NCBI RefSeq assembly: GCF_000331535.1
Contig: NZ_AMZN01000033.1
Span: 62,001-126,000, forward strand
Length of the DNA stretch: 64,000 bases
Reading direction: 5' to 3'
DNA from: Fulvivirga imtechensis AK7
GTDB lineage: Bacteria > Bacteroidota > Bacteroidia > Cytophagales > Cyclobacteriaceae
The notes under the pieces were generated by a model. That model had not been told where the DNA came from. It saw only the letters and a list, made by a program, of their open reading frames with translations, and ran no database searches. Of the stretch, positions 10,474 to 19,222 are shown in pieces; the first letter of the stretch is position 1, and the number at the start of each line of letters is the position of its first letter. The position numbers and the translations under genes are program-made.

Positions 10474-13400
10474 CTAGAATTTGATATTGTAGTTTCTGGT
10501 TGTCGTTATTTTTCCACCCGGCAGCACATACATGATCATGAAGCCGTAGTTCTGATTGGACAGCAGGTTGGTGTACCGGTTGTCTAATAGGGTTTTGATA
10601 CCAATGGGCTGTGAACGACCGGCATCTAAATATTTGTTAATGGCTTTGTTGGTCAGTTCATGGTAATCTCTGTAGGTGTAGTATTCCAGATCGTAGGTGA
10701 AATACACGGTTCCCGGTATTGCAGCGCCTATTACTTCATTTTCTCCTACCTTCAGCTCACGGTTGTGCTGGTATATGTTCATAGCACGCAGCGGAGGTAT
10801 TCCCTGTGGCCTGTCGCTCCGCTTCCAGTCACTGATAATCACCTCGCTGTCTGGCGGGTAGTGCTGGTAGATGTGTGGGTAAATGTGGTTTTTGTACCAG
10901 TTGTTGTTAGTCAGGGCTTCCAACTGCACCAGTGGTTTCGCTCCTTTCCATCCGTATATCTCTGACTGGTCAAGAATCTCATCGCTGTCGAAAGAATAGC
11001 CAAGCTTGACAAGGTTCCATCCTTCTATGAATACTGCGATGGACTGTTCAGCAGTGGCGGCAGCCAGTTTTTCGGAAAATGTATTGTACTTACTGGTCCT
11101 GAAGTAGGTTTCATAGAGCACAAAGTCATCAGCCAGCGCCAGTGTACCTTCTATTTTGGCCTTAGCTACTTCTACGGAGGTATCATCGCCTTCGTAGATA
11201 TTATCTGCGCCAAAAGTAACATTGCTATCCAGGCTCTTGCCGTCAGCAGGCACTTTCAATATCCTGATGCTGTACACTGTTTCCGGCTGAAGTTGCTGTG
11301 GTACAGCCCAGGTTACCTCACCACCGGCACGGCCTGAGAAATTGGAATAGCTCACCGGCACATCTACCACATGGGAGGCATGTATGCTGTAGAGCCTGGC
11401 CTGGTATTTCCATTTCACTCCCTGTTCATCTGTTGACTTGAACAGGTATGCCTGGCCACTTTTCAGGGTGATATAGTTGCTGTTGTGTTCACTTTTATGG
11501 AAGTTATACTGTCCTTTGGCCGGATAGGTGTACAGTACGTTTTCTTCGGGAATATTTTTTGGGGCCTCTGAGGTTCTGAATTGCCGGGTCTCTGTTTCAT
11601 ACTCCTGCGAGTTGCTGCCGCCCAGAGGTTTCCAGGAGCCACTGATCTTTTCTTCCCACAGTACTTTTACTTCGGCTGTCACGGGTGCTTTAGGAGGCAG
11701 TATTTCGAATGATTTAAATATGGCTACATCTTTATTGTCATTCCACACGATCTCGCCTTCCAGCGCCTGACCATTGTGCTTCACTCTGAAATAATCAAGT
11801 TTCACACGATAGGATCTGAATTCATTTTCCTTATCCAGTATTTCATAGGCTTTGCCAATACTCATGGTAAAGGCTACCTGCGGTGTTGTGAATACGCTCA
11901 CTTCATTTTCTCCTTCAGTTGGTGAAACATCGGATATCACTTTAATGCCGGTGCTTTCGCTCACGCCCATGATCTCGCACTCTTCTCCAATGGTCAGCTT
12001 AAAGCGGCATTTCCCTTTGACCAGCCCTCCGAGTATAGAAAATTCACCTCCAACTACTCCCTGCATATATACTGGGTTGGGCAGCTTGGCTTGCAGTACT
12101 GCTGCCGCTCCGATGCGGAGGATGTCAAACTCGCCTTTGATGAATTTCAGCTTTACTTTTATACCTATACGCCCCATCACATATGCCCACGCCTGACCGG
12201 AGGCATACCAGCCATTGATACCGATTGGGCCGCTTCGCCCGGCACATTGGGCATTGCCATAATTTTTGAGCATAATATCAAAGCCCAGGCCTGCTTCGAA
12301 CTCTCCGTAGAACATGAGGAAGCGCAGCTTACCTGTACCTACCTGCATGGCGGTGCCAAAGGCAAATCCTGCTCCGCTACCCAGGGCGTTTTCATCCCGC
12401 ATGAAGTCAAGGTCCATGTCTCCCAGGATTTTGGATACCTGCGCTGGTGGTGCAGGCATACCGGGTATGTTGGTGCCTACCATAAAGTAGGAGCCTGCTC
12501 TGACCAGGCCAACAAATTCCAGCCCGATACGTTGATCTGGTGTTCCGATATGGATATACCATTCTTCAGGTGAGAAGTGGATCACCGCAGAACCGGCAAG
12601 GCCACGTTCGTGGATTCCCTTGATAAGGCCATAGGCATTGACGTAGGTATCCAGTGTAGCGTGGAAGGTTTTGTTGTCGAAATCGTAGAGCATCATCAGG
12701 TCTGCGAAAATGGGCGCTTCCATACTGCGTTTTTCCATATCGGTCATGAAGTATCCCTGACCGGTGAAGCCTACATAGCGTAATCCTCCTGAGCTGTTGA
12801 ATGCCATTTCAAAGGTGGCGTCTCCATTGAAAGGTTTTGGTGAAGGGATAGTACCTAAAATCACCGTAGCCCTGAATCCTAAACCTATGGCTGCATCAGG
12901 TACGAACACTACTCCACTTTGGGTTTTCCCTACCTGCAGTGTATGATTCCCGGAAGTGGATGCGTCACTCAGCTTCACCTGATCAAATTTCTGCATCTTC
13001 ATGTGGTAGTACATACCGCCACCAAAACCATATATGCCAAACCCGGTGCCTACGGGTGAAGGGAGTTTTACTTTGGCATCGGCATACCAGTAACGCATGC
13101 CATTGACCGAACCGAACTGCGCGGTAGCTTCCACCATCGGGCCGGGCTTAAAGGTGGCTTTTATCTGTCCACGGAAGCCTGAACCATACACCTGGTCGTT
13201 ATCAAAGAGGCTTAGTCTGCCTTCCAGCGCATAGCACCCTCCGTTAACCTTGATGTCAATATCGTCTATATTGGTGCCTCCGTATACCCACTTTTGCTCC
13301 GTTACTGTTTCTTCTCCTATAGTCACTACTTCTTCTTCTATCTCTCCGAATACGGCCACACGGGTGGTGGCCCCGAAACCTTTGTCAGACTTGTTCATCA

Positions 13401-14817
13401 GCGCCAGGCTCACATCTGCCGTAAGCTTCATGATCTGCTGGTTATGCTGGACAACTATATTCCGAATGCTTACGGGGAAGTCGGCCACCTCCTGCTTCTC
13501 ACCCACCAGCGACCAGACTCCGCTTCGCACATATGGTTTTACCGTGGCCAGGTGCAGGTCTCTGAACTGCAATTCTCTGAAATTAACGCCTCCTGATTTT
13601 ACACTGGCCTTGCCGTTGAGTATGGCTTCGGGTCTGAAGCGCCCTTCCACTTTTGATATCTTGATGAAAGAAGTAGGATCTAATGCTATATCTGCTCCAA
13701 GTATTGGCGCTCTGAAGCTTTTCCCGGTCTGAACGGAAAACATGTAATTGGTTTCGTTATTTTCTTCATAGATCAGGGCTTCATAGCCCATAGGCTGTTC
13801 AAATATGGGTAGGGTCAGCTCGCCTTTAAATCCGGCTCCGGCCAGTTTGCCTTTCAACAGGGTTACGCTCAGGTCGGTGACCGAAAGCGGCCAGCCGTCC
13901 AGTGTGCCGGTTTCGCTGTTAAAAATATTCGTTGCACTGAAGGTCCCCGAAACGCCAGCCTTGTCTATAATAAGATTTTCTGCCGCTATCTTCGCTCTGC
14001 CATTTTTGGTGAGTAGCTCTTCGGGAAGGGTAACGGATAGCTTCTTCAGATAAAAGCCCTGCCACAGCAATGACAGTTGAGGGTCATTTTCATAATCTTT
14101 GGGAAACCGGATATTAGCAGGGTTGGCAATATCACTGTAGTCAACAATGGCTTCCTGTACTTCAAAAGAGAAGCCTTTTAGGGTTTTTACCTGGAAAGGG
14201 GTGATGCTTACCGCTGTTATGATCGAACCGGGGTCTCCGGTATTTACTTCAAAGGTAGCAGTAACCTTCTCCTTTTGGGGATCATCTGAAATAAGCATAT
14301 CCCTGCTGAATTCAAATTCGCCTTTCAGGTTAACGGATTTAAAACCGTTGCAGTCCCATTCTATAAAGTTCCTTTCACCCTCGGCAGGCAGTACCAGTTT
14401 AATTTTGCTGGTGATGTCCCTTTCGTGCTTTGAGGCCAGGGTAAGGCGCATCATGCCGCTCTTGGCAAGTCCTCCGGGTGAAAACGCAACGTTCTGCGCT
14501 TTGAAAGCTAACGGTTTTTTGGAAAAGGGTACGGGTAGGGAAATGTAAGCGTCAAAGAAGGCTCCCTGCGGGGTGTATCTGGCCTGGTCAATGGCTATGA
14601 TGTATTGTTTCCCGCCTACTTCTTTTACTATACCTATGGGCAGGCTCGCCAGGTCGGTTTCACGGAATACGGTTGTTAACCTACCTTCACTCACCACCTT
14701 TTGATGAAGGGCGTGAATTTTGGCTTCCAGGTCGGTGGTGTCGCCGGGTGTATCTGCAAAGACACTGCTGTGGATCAGCAAAGGGAAGAATAATATAAAT
14801 GCCCGTAATCGGTTCAT
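10474..14817 (-). CDS. very large exported beta-rich protein of unknown function
   Basis: A 1447-residue protein with signal peptide MNRLRAFILFFPLLIHSSVFA. Residues about 60 to 470 alternate short amphipathic strands in a way that resembles long periplasmic beta-taco proteins such as AsmA/TamB, but I see no family-defining motif. Residues about 480 to 960 are Gly/Ala/aromatic rich with many alternating strands (GFGIYGFGGGMYYHMKMQ), which could be outer-membrane or large beta-sandwich structure. The C-terminal third resembles fibronectin-like or structural modules. It is the first gene of the four-gene surface operon, after a 250-bp leader, which suits a secretion, anchoring or assembly role. 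Function is not established from sequence. Confidence 0.78.
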   Translation of the reverse strand: MNRLRAFILFFPLLIHSSVFADTPGDTTDLEAKIHALHQKVVSEGRLTTVFRETDLASLPIGIVKEVGGKQYIIAIDQARYTPQGAFFDAYISLPVPFSKKPLAFKAQNVAFSPGGLAKSGMMRLTLASKHERDITSKIKLVLPAEGERNFIEWDCNGFKSVNLKGEFEFSRDMLISDDPQKEKVTATFEVNTGDPGSIITAVSITPFQVKTLKGFSFEVQEAIVDYSDIANPANIRFPKDYENDPQLSLLWQGFYLKKLSVTLPEELLTKNGRAKIAAENLIIDKAGVSGTFSATNIFNSETGTLDGWPLSVTDLSVTLLKGKLAGAGFKGELTLPIFEQPMGYEALIYEENNETNYMFSVQTGKSFRAPILGADIALDPTSFIKISKVEGRFRPEAILNGKASVKSGGVNFRELQFRDLHLATVKPYVRSGVWSLVGEKQEVADFPVSIRNIVVQHNQQIMKLTADVSLALMNKSDKGFGATTRVAVFGEIEEEVVTIGEETVTEQKWVYGGTNIDDIDIKVNGGCYALEGRLSLFDNDQVYGSGFRGQIKATFKPGPMVEATAQFGSVNGMRYWYADAKVKLPSPVGTGFGIYGFGGGMYYHMKMQKFDQVKLSDASTSGNHTLQVGKTQSGVVFVPDAAIGLGFRATVILGTIPSPKPFNGDATFEMAFNSSGGLRYVGFTGQGYFMTDMEKRSMEAPIFADLMMLYDFDNKTFHATLDTYVNAYGLIKGIHERGLAGSAVIHFSPEEWYIHIGTPDQRIGLEFVGLVRAGSYFMVGTNIPGMPAPPAQVSKILGDMDLDFMRDENALGSGAGFAFGTAMQVGTGKLRFLMFYGEFEAGLGFDIMLKNYGNAQCAGRSGPIGINGWYASGQAWAYVMGRIGIKVKLKFIKGEFDILRIGAAAVLQAKLPNPVYMQGVVGGEFSILGGLVKGKCRFKLTIGEECEIMGVSESTGIKVISDVSPTEGENEVSVFTTPQVAFTMSIGKAYEILDKENEFRSYRVKLDYFRVKHNGQALEGEIVWNDNKDVAIFKSFEILPPKAPVTAEVKVLWEEKISGSWKPLGGSNSQEYETETRQFRTSEAPKNIPEENVLYTYPAKGQYNFHKSEHNSNYITLKSGQAYLFKSTDEQGVKWKYQARLYSIHASHVVDVPVSYSNFSGRAGGEVTWAVPQQLQPETVYSIRILKVPADGKSLDSNVTFGADNIYEGDDTSVEVAKAKIEGTLALADDFVLYETYFRTSKYNTFSEKLAAATAEQSIAVFIEGWNLVKLGYSFDSDEILDQSEIYGWKGAKPLVQLEALTNNNWYKNHIYPHIYQHYPPDSEVIISDWKRSDRPQGIPPLRAMNIYQHNRELKVGENEVIGAAIPGTVYFTYDLEYYTYRDYHELTNKAINKYLDAGRSQPIGIKTLLDNRYTNLLSNQNYGFMIMYVLPGGKITTTRNYNIKF

Positions 14818-14843
14818 ATCAGGTTGATCATTTAAAGCAAAGC

Positions 14844-14886
14844 ATGGCCTGCCGGAACATAACTATTCCATAGCAGGTAAGGCCAT
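14844..14886 (-). promoter_or_regulatory. hairpin in the leader of the surface operon
   Basis: The arms ATGGCC (14844-14849) and GGCCAT (14881-14886), with inner CTGC/GCAG pairing, enclose a loop about 27 bp upstream of the 1447-residue gene. It could be a 5' leader structure or simply a chance fold. There is no gene between 14818 and 15064; apart from this hairpin I see only AT-rich sequence. Confidence 0.3.
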
Positions 14887-14964
14887 ACTCGGTTAATAAG
14901 TAAGTTTTTTGATGTTAGCTCTTGTGGTTGTAAACCTATGTCATATTCAAATACTTAAGCTCCT

Positions 14965-14972
14965 CAAATATA
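14965..14972 (-). promoter_or_regulatory. possible -7 box of the surface operon
   Basis: On the minus strand this reads TATATTTG, a match to the Bacteroidota TAnnTTTG box. It would give a leader of about 145 nt. No convincing -33 TTTG lies at the usual distance, so support is weak. Confidence 0.25.
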
Positions 14973-15064
14973 ATAACCAAACAAGTGGTTAATACTTCCG
15001 CCAACATTTCAGACAGATTTCAAATATAATTCTCAATTTTAATTAAAAAAAGATAATTTTTGTT

Positions 15065-15334
15065 TTATTCACTTTTGCCAGCCATTTCCTTCTCATATTT
15101 GGTGAAAAGATCCAGGGCTGTTTTTCTGGCTTCTGTTGCGCTTTTTCTTTCCATTTCAAGCCGTTCATGCACATTGGCCAGGGAATCTTCCAATAGCCGG
15201 ATCTTTTCATTGAGCGCTATTTCTTTTGTTGCTGCTTTGTGTTGGCAGCTTCTTGTCTTCGCGTTCTCGTATATCGCGTAGGCGATGCTGAGTGTTGACA
15301 GAAGTGTTAAAAGAATGATTACTGTTTTTTTCAT
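15065..15334 (-). CDS. small membrane-anchored coiled-coil protein
   Basis: An 89-residue protein with an N-terminal hydrophobic anchor (about residues 4 to 22), then a charged heptad-like helix (EKIRLLEDSLANVHERLEME). It is a paralogue of the 87-residue protein at 17752-18015: both start MKK, have one anchor, and share LLEDSLA/VLQDSLQ and the same ending pattern. It most likely sits in the inner membrane with the coiled coil in the periplasm. It closes the second cassette of KIYD protein, lipoprotein and coiled coil. Function unknown. Confidence 0.72.
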   Translation of the reverse strand: MKKTVIILLTLLSTLSIAYAIYENAKTRSCQHKAATKEIALNEKIRLLEDSLANVHERLEMERKSATEARKTALDLFTKYEKEMAGKSE

Positions 15335-15359
15335 AGTTGGTTATTTTGCTCTGATAAAG

Positions 15360-16028
15360 CTAGAATTGTATACCAATGCCCAACCCGAATCCAGACAGCA
15401 CCCTTGGAGGTGGCTGGTATTGGGCTTCTTTAAAACGTTTATAAACAGGTCTGATAAGTATGGAAAATTTGTTTAAATGAACCATATACTGAAGACCTAA
15501 TTGATAAAGGAACTGCATGCCAGCTTCTTCATTTTTAAAGTCATGGCTGCTTATAATCACATATTGGTTTTCCAGGTGCTGTTCATAGGTCAATATCGAA
15601 CGAACTGCGGAGCCTAAACCTATGCCTCCCAACACTGATAAATTATGCTTGCCCCTAAGAATGTCGAAATGACTGTTCAAAAGAAACTCAACAAACCTGT
15701 ATCGCTTATCTTCCTTAGAGTAAACAACATGCTGCGTGCTTTCGTAGTGGGACTCAACGATATAAGAGTAGCCATAATATCCTAACTGCGCTTCTCCTGA
15801 CAATCTTCCTTTAATTTGTCTTTTGACATAAATACTGAAAAACATATTGGTTTCACCCTGAAAGTCTTCGTTAATAAGCCCCGATATAGAATAGCTTTCG
15901 GATATTGGCCTCGTTATTAACGGGCCGGTGATAATGCCCCATTCCAGTTCTTGGGCCGGAACAGGGTTAGATAAAACAACGATAAAGCCAAATATCGCTA
16001 AGGACAAATAAAAGATCGGTCTTTTCAT
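15360..16028 (-). CDS. outer-membrane beta-barrel-like protein
   Basis: I chose the ATG at 16028 (MKRPIFYLSLAIFGFI), which gives a signal peptide ending near PVPAQ and starts 4 bp after the stop of the lipoprotein gene; a frame extending to 16115 lacks a sensible N-terminus. The mature part of about 200 residues alternates polar and hydrophobic residues and ends GFGLGIGIQF, with an aromatic last residue, as small outer-membrane barrels do. Length fits an OmpX/OmpW-type or PorT-like barrel, but no specific family is recognised. The neighbours are exported proteins of the same cassette. Confidence 0.7.
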   Translation of the reverse strand: MKRPIFYLSLAIFGFIVVLSNPVPAQELEWGIITGPLITRPISESYSISGLINEDFQGETNMFFSIYVKRQIKGRLSGEAQLGYYGYSYIVESHYESTQHVVYSKEDKRYRFVEFLLNSHFDILRGKHNLSVLGGIGLGSAVRSILTYEQHLENQYVIISSHDFKNEEAGMQFLYQLGLQYMVHLNKFSILIRPVYKRFKEAQYQPPPRVLSGFGLGIGIQF

Positions 16029-16032
16029 GTTA

Positions 16033-17034
16033 TTAAAGGCTACAGCCGGTCCCGTTTTTTCCAATTCCCGTATGATAAGTATAGTCAAACTTAATTTGAT
16101 AAGAAATACACTCATTATTTATTCCATACTTTAAAGGGTAATCCCTCACGAAATAATGATCCTCAGTATGATCGTATGGTAAATTATAAAAATAGTTATT
16201 CTCAAAGGTCATATACCTGATAAATTTTAATTCACCACTTGGATAGAGGATTTGATAATGTGCAATACGTACGCTGCCTCTTATTTTCAGGGCGGAGGTC
16301 TTATGGTTATGCCATGAGCCAAACACTTTTTTCAGGCTTCTGAGCAAAAGCCAGTGACTAAATTTGGAATCACCGCAAGGAACTCCATTTCCTGTACTCC
16401 ATATCAGGTTATTTTCATAGGTAATCAAACGGTACTTTCCCGATGTACTGGTGCATGATTTACCATTCTCCAAACCTGCTTTTCCACCTTCATGGCTTAT
16501 TCTCTCAACAGGATTTACGGCTAATTCTGTCCTGCTTTCAGGTTCTATTATCCTGATATTATCGTAGTCAAACTGATAGGTCTGATCGCCAATTTTCACT
16601 TCCCTTTCTTCATTAAGAAACAGGGCGAACGCGGGTATAGGGATATTGAGTTCAGGAATACCAAATTCATCCAACCGCAGTACCCCTTTCTCTAAATATT
16701 GTTTAGTGATTGCCGCATACTCTCTTTCACGGGGTATGTCAGGGTCATATTTCGCTTCCAGTTCGGCTAATAGTGCTTCCTCGGCTGCTTCCACTTCTTG
16801 CATGATCACTTTCAGAGATTTGAAGTCCAGTGAACTGGTGTAATCGGCTATTTCGGCAGAATCAGCCGTCATCACAAAATTCACCAGATCATCGAACTGC
16901 TCCTGGTTGTCCAGGGTGAGCATGTTTTCATCGCTATTGAATGAAATGTCATTCTCGCTACAGGAGAAGAAGGTAAGGATTAGCAGGGCGGCAATTAACT
17001 TACTGCCATACCAAAAGGTTGATAATTGTTTCAT
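16033..17034 (-). CDS. exported lipoprotein of unknown function
   Basis: A 333-residue protein. Its N-terminus has a hydrophobic segment and lipobox LTFFSC, so it should be lipidated at about residue 25. A helical region rich in Glu and Ala (about 70 to 120, EVEAAEEALLAELEAKY) precedes a beta-rich C-terminal half with several cysteines. No catalytic motif is recognised. The start context AACTAAAACCAATG is nearly identical to that of the lipoprotein gene at 18460, which suggests shared control. It lies between two KIYD-family genes and a barrel-like gene in one leftward operon. Confidence 0.72.
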   Translation of the reverse strand: MKQLSTFWYGSKLIAALLILTFFSCSENDISFNSDENMLTLDNQEQFDDLVNFVMTADSAEIADYTSSLDFKSLKVIMQEVEAAEEALLAELEAKYDPDIPREREYAAITKQYLEKGVLRLDEFGIPELNIPIPAFALFLNEEREVKIGDQTYQFDYDNIRIIEPESRTELAVNPVERISHEGGKAGLENGKSCTSTSGKYRLITYENNLIWSTGNGVPCGDSKFSHWLLLRSLKKVFGSWHNHKTSALKIRGSVRIAHYQILYPSGELKFIRYMTFENNYFYNLPYDHTEDHYFVRDYPLKYGINNECISYQIKFDYTYHTGIGKNGTGCSL

Positions 17035-17055
17035 TGGTTTTAGTTGGTTAAGTTA

Positions 17056-17334
17056 TTAGTTGTTGTTTATCGGTGTTGTCGTTAGTTCCCTTGCGGGATT
17101 GTCTGTTCCAGGCAGCTTTCCAAGTACAGCGTTATAAGCGCGTAATACTGTTTTGTAGAGCGATGACCATTCATTAATACTTCCAGTTTCATCTCTTGAA
17201 ATAATGTACTCTAACATTGTAGGCCGGGACGCCGACAGGGTTTTCAATTCCAGGTCAAACAAAACAAACCGTTTTTCGTCCTTTATAATAAAGGAGTTCC
17301 TGCGCGCGTGTCGGTAGTCATATATCTCAATCAT
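17056..17334 (-). CDS. KIYD-family small protein, copy 1
   Basis: A 92-residue soluble protein that begins MIEIYDYRHARRNSFIIKDE. The opening M(I/V)xIYD(Y/H), a following N/D-S-F/Y and a hydrophobic strand (FVLFDLELK) are shared with the proteins at 17327 and 18506, so these are paralogues. The second half (about 45 to 75) is helical and carries Y-x3-L pairs. It overlaps the stop of the upstream copy by 8 bp, so the two are translationally coupled. I do not recognise the family. Confidence 0.68.
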   Translation of the reverse strand: MIEIYDYRHARRNSFIIKDEKRFVLFDLELKTLSASRPTMLEYIISRDETGSINEWSSLYKTVLRAYNAVLGKLPGTDNPARELTTTPINNN

Positions 17335-17608
17335 TATTCCGGGCTTTTAAAGTGAAACTAAAGCCGTTAGCGTTTGGAATGACCAGGCAATCCAGAATGT
17401 TAAGATAACAGGACAGTACCTCGCTATATCGTTTGGTACCTTCGCTGAGGCGTACACACTGGATGCGGATAAATACAAAGTAAAGTCGTAAACCCCACCT
17501 CGAAACCCGAACCTCGTCTCTATCCAAATCCACAAGCGCCACTCTATAGCCTTCCCGAACGAAATAGCTGTTCTTCATTACCTTCGTATGATCATATATC
17601 TTGATCAT
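17327..17608 (-). CDS. KIYD-family small protein, copy 2
   Basis: A 93-residue protein that begins MIKIYDHTKVMKNSYFVREG, the best match to copy 3 at 18506. A beta strand (VALVDLDRDEV) is followed by a basic and aromatic stretch and a helical C-terminal half. It has no signal peptide, so it should be cytoplasmic. It follows a gap that holds a terminator-like hairpin, so it may start its own transcript together with copy 1, the lipoprotein, the barrel protein and the coiled-coil gene. Confidence 0.68.
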   Translation of the reverse strand: MIKIYDHTKVMKNSYFVREGYRVALVDLDRDEVRVSRWGLRLYFVFIRIQCVRLSEGTKRYSEVLSCYLNILDCLVIPNANGFSFTLKARNND

Positions 17609-17700
17609 TCTATTAGTTGATTGGACAATAGTTGGTTGTCATGAATAGTATTTTCCCACCCCACCTTTATAGTGAGGAATAACTTTATCTATGGGTTTCC

Positions 17701-17738
17701 TTTTGAAAATCCCTGCGACACTGATCTATGCCGCAGGG
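17701..17738 (-). terminator. terminator-like hairpin
   Basis: Read leftwards after the coiled-coil gene stop at 17752, the arms CCCTGCG (17738-17732) and CGCAGGG (17717-17711) form a 7-bp GC-rich stem with a 14-nt loop, followed by ATTTTC. The U-tract is short, so termination may be partial. It separates the two cassettes. Confidence 0.45.
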
Positions 17739-17751
17739 GTTAGACGGTAGC

Positions 17752-18015
17752 TTAAAGTTTATCGAAAGATTCTTTGAATCGCTTAGACATGGTTTCGGCT
17801 ATTTTTTTAGCCTCTTTTGTCTTTTCCTTTTCTCTCTCTAAATCTTTCTTTACCAATTGCAGCGAATCCTGTAGCACTGTTAGTTTCGTATTAAGCTCCT
17901 TTTCGGTGCGAATAGCTTCTCTTTTCCACTTATTCGCCTTTTGGTTTTGATAAAAAGCAAACAATAACGACAGGACAACTAATACAATACAAGCAATGAT
18001 AATTGGCTTTTTCAT
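17752..18015 (-). CDS. small membrane-anchored coiled-coil protein, paralogue
   Basis: An 87-residue protein with an N-terminal transmembrane helix (MKKPIIIACIVLVVLSLLFA) and a charged, Lys/Glu-rich coiled coil to the end. It is a paralogue of the 89-residue protein at 15065, and it ends the first cassette downstream of a lipoprotein gene, as its twin does. The topology is probably one inner-membrane pass with a periplasmic helix, like small phage spanins or Rz-type proteins, though I see no lysis partner to support that reading. Function unknown. Confidence 0.72.
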   Translation of the reverse strand: MKKPIIIACIVLVVLSLLFAFYQNQKANKWKREAIRTEKELNTKLTVLQDSLQLVKKDLEREKEKTKEAKKIAETMSKRFKESFDKL

Positions 18016-18037
18016 AATTTTAAGCTAGCTAAATATT

Positions 18038-18460
18038 TCAAGTTAGCCAAGTCCATTGGCATTGATATACTCCACCATTACAATCGCTACACACCATAAC
18101 CCCTGAGCCTCCCGTATTAAAATAGACAAACCACCAGCTTGCCTTGCATGTAGATGATTCGCTTGCGTAGGATCTCGCCCTGGCTTCTTTTTTTAATCCG
18201 CTGAGATCAATAGTTTCGTATCCGTTTTCACGGTACAGCCATTCAATATCTTTGATCACCTGAGCATAGTCATTGATAGTAGATTCATCAATTTCAATCC
18301 TGTCAGCGTGTCGGTTTACCGTAATACCTTTGGATTCAAAGTAACCGGTCAGGGAAGACAAGAGGTTCTTGTCTGGTTCAACTTGCTCCGGTTCAGTGGA
18401 GCAGGATGCAAGGCCGCCAAGGACGGCCATGAGCATCAGGCAATAGACATAGTTTTTCAT
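18038..18460 (-). CDS. small lipoprotein with Cys-rich C-terminus
   Basis: A 140-residue protein with signal peptide and lipobox GLASC, so it is lipidated at about residue 20. The mid region has a charged helix (about 60 to 90). The last 35 residues contain four cysteines and many aromatics (ASWWFVYFNTGGSGVMVCSD), suggesting a small disulfide-bonded domain. The start context ACTAAAACCAAATG is shared with the gene at 17034 and with one arm of the operator at 19914-19928. It lies between KIYD copy 3 and the coiled-coil gene. Confidence 0.7.
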   Translation of the reverse strand: MKNYVYCLMLMAVLGGLASCSTEPEQVEPDKNLLSSLTGYFESKGITVNRHADRIEIDESTINDYAQVIKDIEWLYRENGYETIDLSGLKKEARARSYASESSTCKASWWFVYFNTGGSGVMVCSDCNGGVYQCQWTWLT

Positions 18461-18505
18461 TTGGTTTTAGTTGTTTGTTTGTAAGTTGTTTTGAGTTGAA
18501 TATTT

Positions 18506-18835
18506 TTAGATCCACGCCTCTGGCAGTGAAATCTTTAGTTCTTTAAGTTGTTCCTCCATTTTACAGATCGTATCCGGTCGCAGGATGCGAAACTGATAGC
18601 GGTTGGGGAGAGGAAGAACAGAAAGCATCTTTTCGTATTGTTTCAGCACCTTTTCATATTCCTTCGTACCTGGTTTAAGTTCTGGAATTGAGTAGTACAA
18701 AAACATAAGCTGAAACCGCAAACCGGCACCTCTTTGTATGAGTTTTTCCTTAGTGTTAAATAGAACTGTAGTGGAGCCTTCCCTGATCAGATAGGAATCC
18801 TTGCAGTGAGTCGTATAGTCATAAATTTTAACCAT
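18506..18835 (-). CDS. KIYD-family small protein, copy 3
   Basis: A 109-residue protein that begins MVKIYDYTTHCKDSYLIREG, the longest of the three paralogues. It shares the opening IYD(Y/H), the S-Y/F-L/I-I/V-x-E/D pattern and the later helix PGTKEYEKVLKQYEKML. It has no signal peptide or membrane segment. It heads the first cassette with the small lipoprotein and the coiled-coil protein downstream, and it follows an unrelated helical protein by 7 bp. Function unknown. Confidence 0.68.
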   Translation of the reverse strand: MVKIYDYTTHCKDSYLIREGSTTVLFNTKEKLIQRGAGLRFQLMFLYYSIPELKPGTKEYEKVLKQYEKMLSVLPLPNRYQFRILRPDTICKMEEQLKELKISLPEAWI

Positions 18836-18842
18836 AATTTTT

Positions 18843-19154
18843 CTAATTATATGGGTAGTTAACTGGGTCTTTAATAGTGAGCAGGCGAATTCTCTCTCTA
18901 TAAATCTTTAGTCGTTCCGCATAACCTTTGAAGCTATAGTATAAAAGCCGGAACTCCCGCTCATAGTCCTTTAAGCTGCCATCCTTCGCCATGATCTTGT
19001 CCAGCTCATTCTCATATATAGATTGACCGAACTCCATATTGATGCCTTCAAAGGACTGTATCAGGCCATCTGTATTATTGATCAAATGGTTCATTTCCTG
19101 TATCAGCAACCTGTATTGCTCCTGAGAATTTTCCCATGTTGTTTTCATAAGCAA
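18843..19154 (-). CDS. small helical protein, unknown
   Basis: A 103-residue, almost entirely helical and charged protein (NSQEQYRLLIQEMNHLINNT) without signal peptide or transmembrane segment. I do not recognise it. It is 7 bp upstream of KIYD copy 3 and so is probably its partner. A strong 11-bp hairpin lies in its leader about 20 bp before the start. Confidence 0.6.
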   Translation of the reverse strand: MLMKTTWENSQEQYRLLIQEMNHLINNTDGLIQSFEGINMEFGQSIYENELDKIMAKDGSLKDYEREFRLLYYSFKGYAERLKIYRERIRLLTIKDPVNYPYN

Positions 19155-19173
19155 TTTATTTTATAGGGCCATC

Positions 19174-19197
19174 GGGGAAGGTAGGGCTACCTTCCCC
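19174..19197. promoter_or_regulatory. perfect 11-bp stem-loop
   Basis: GGGGAAGGTAG (19174-19184) pairs perfectly with CTACCTTCCCC (19187-19197) around a 2-base spacer. It lies between the stop of the 69-residue gene and the start of the 103-residue gene. There is no U-tract, so a leader element, mRNA stabiliser or protein site is as likely as a terminator. Confidence 0.5.
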
Positions 19198-19222
19198 TGA
19201 CGACCTCAACCTAAACCAATAC

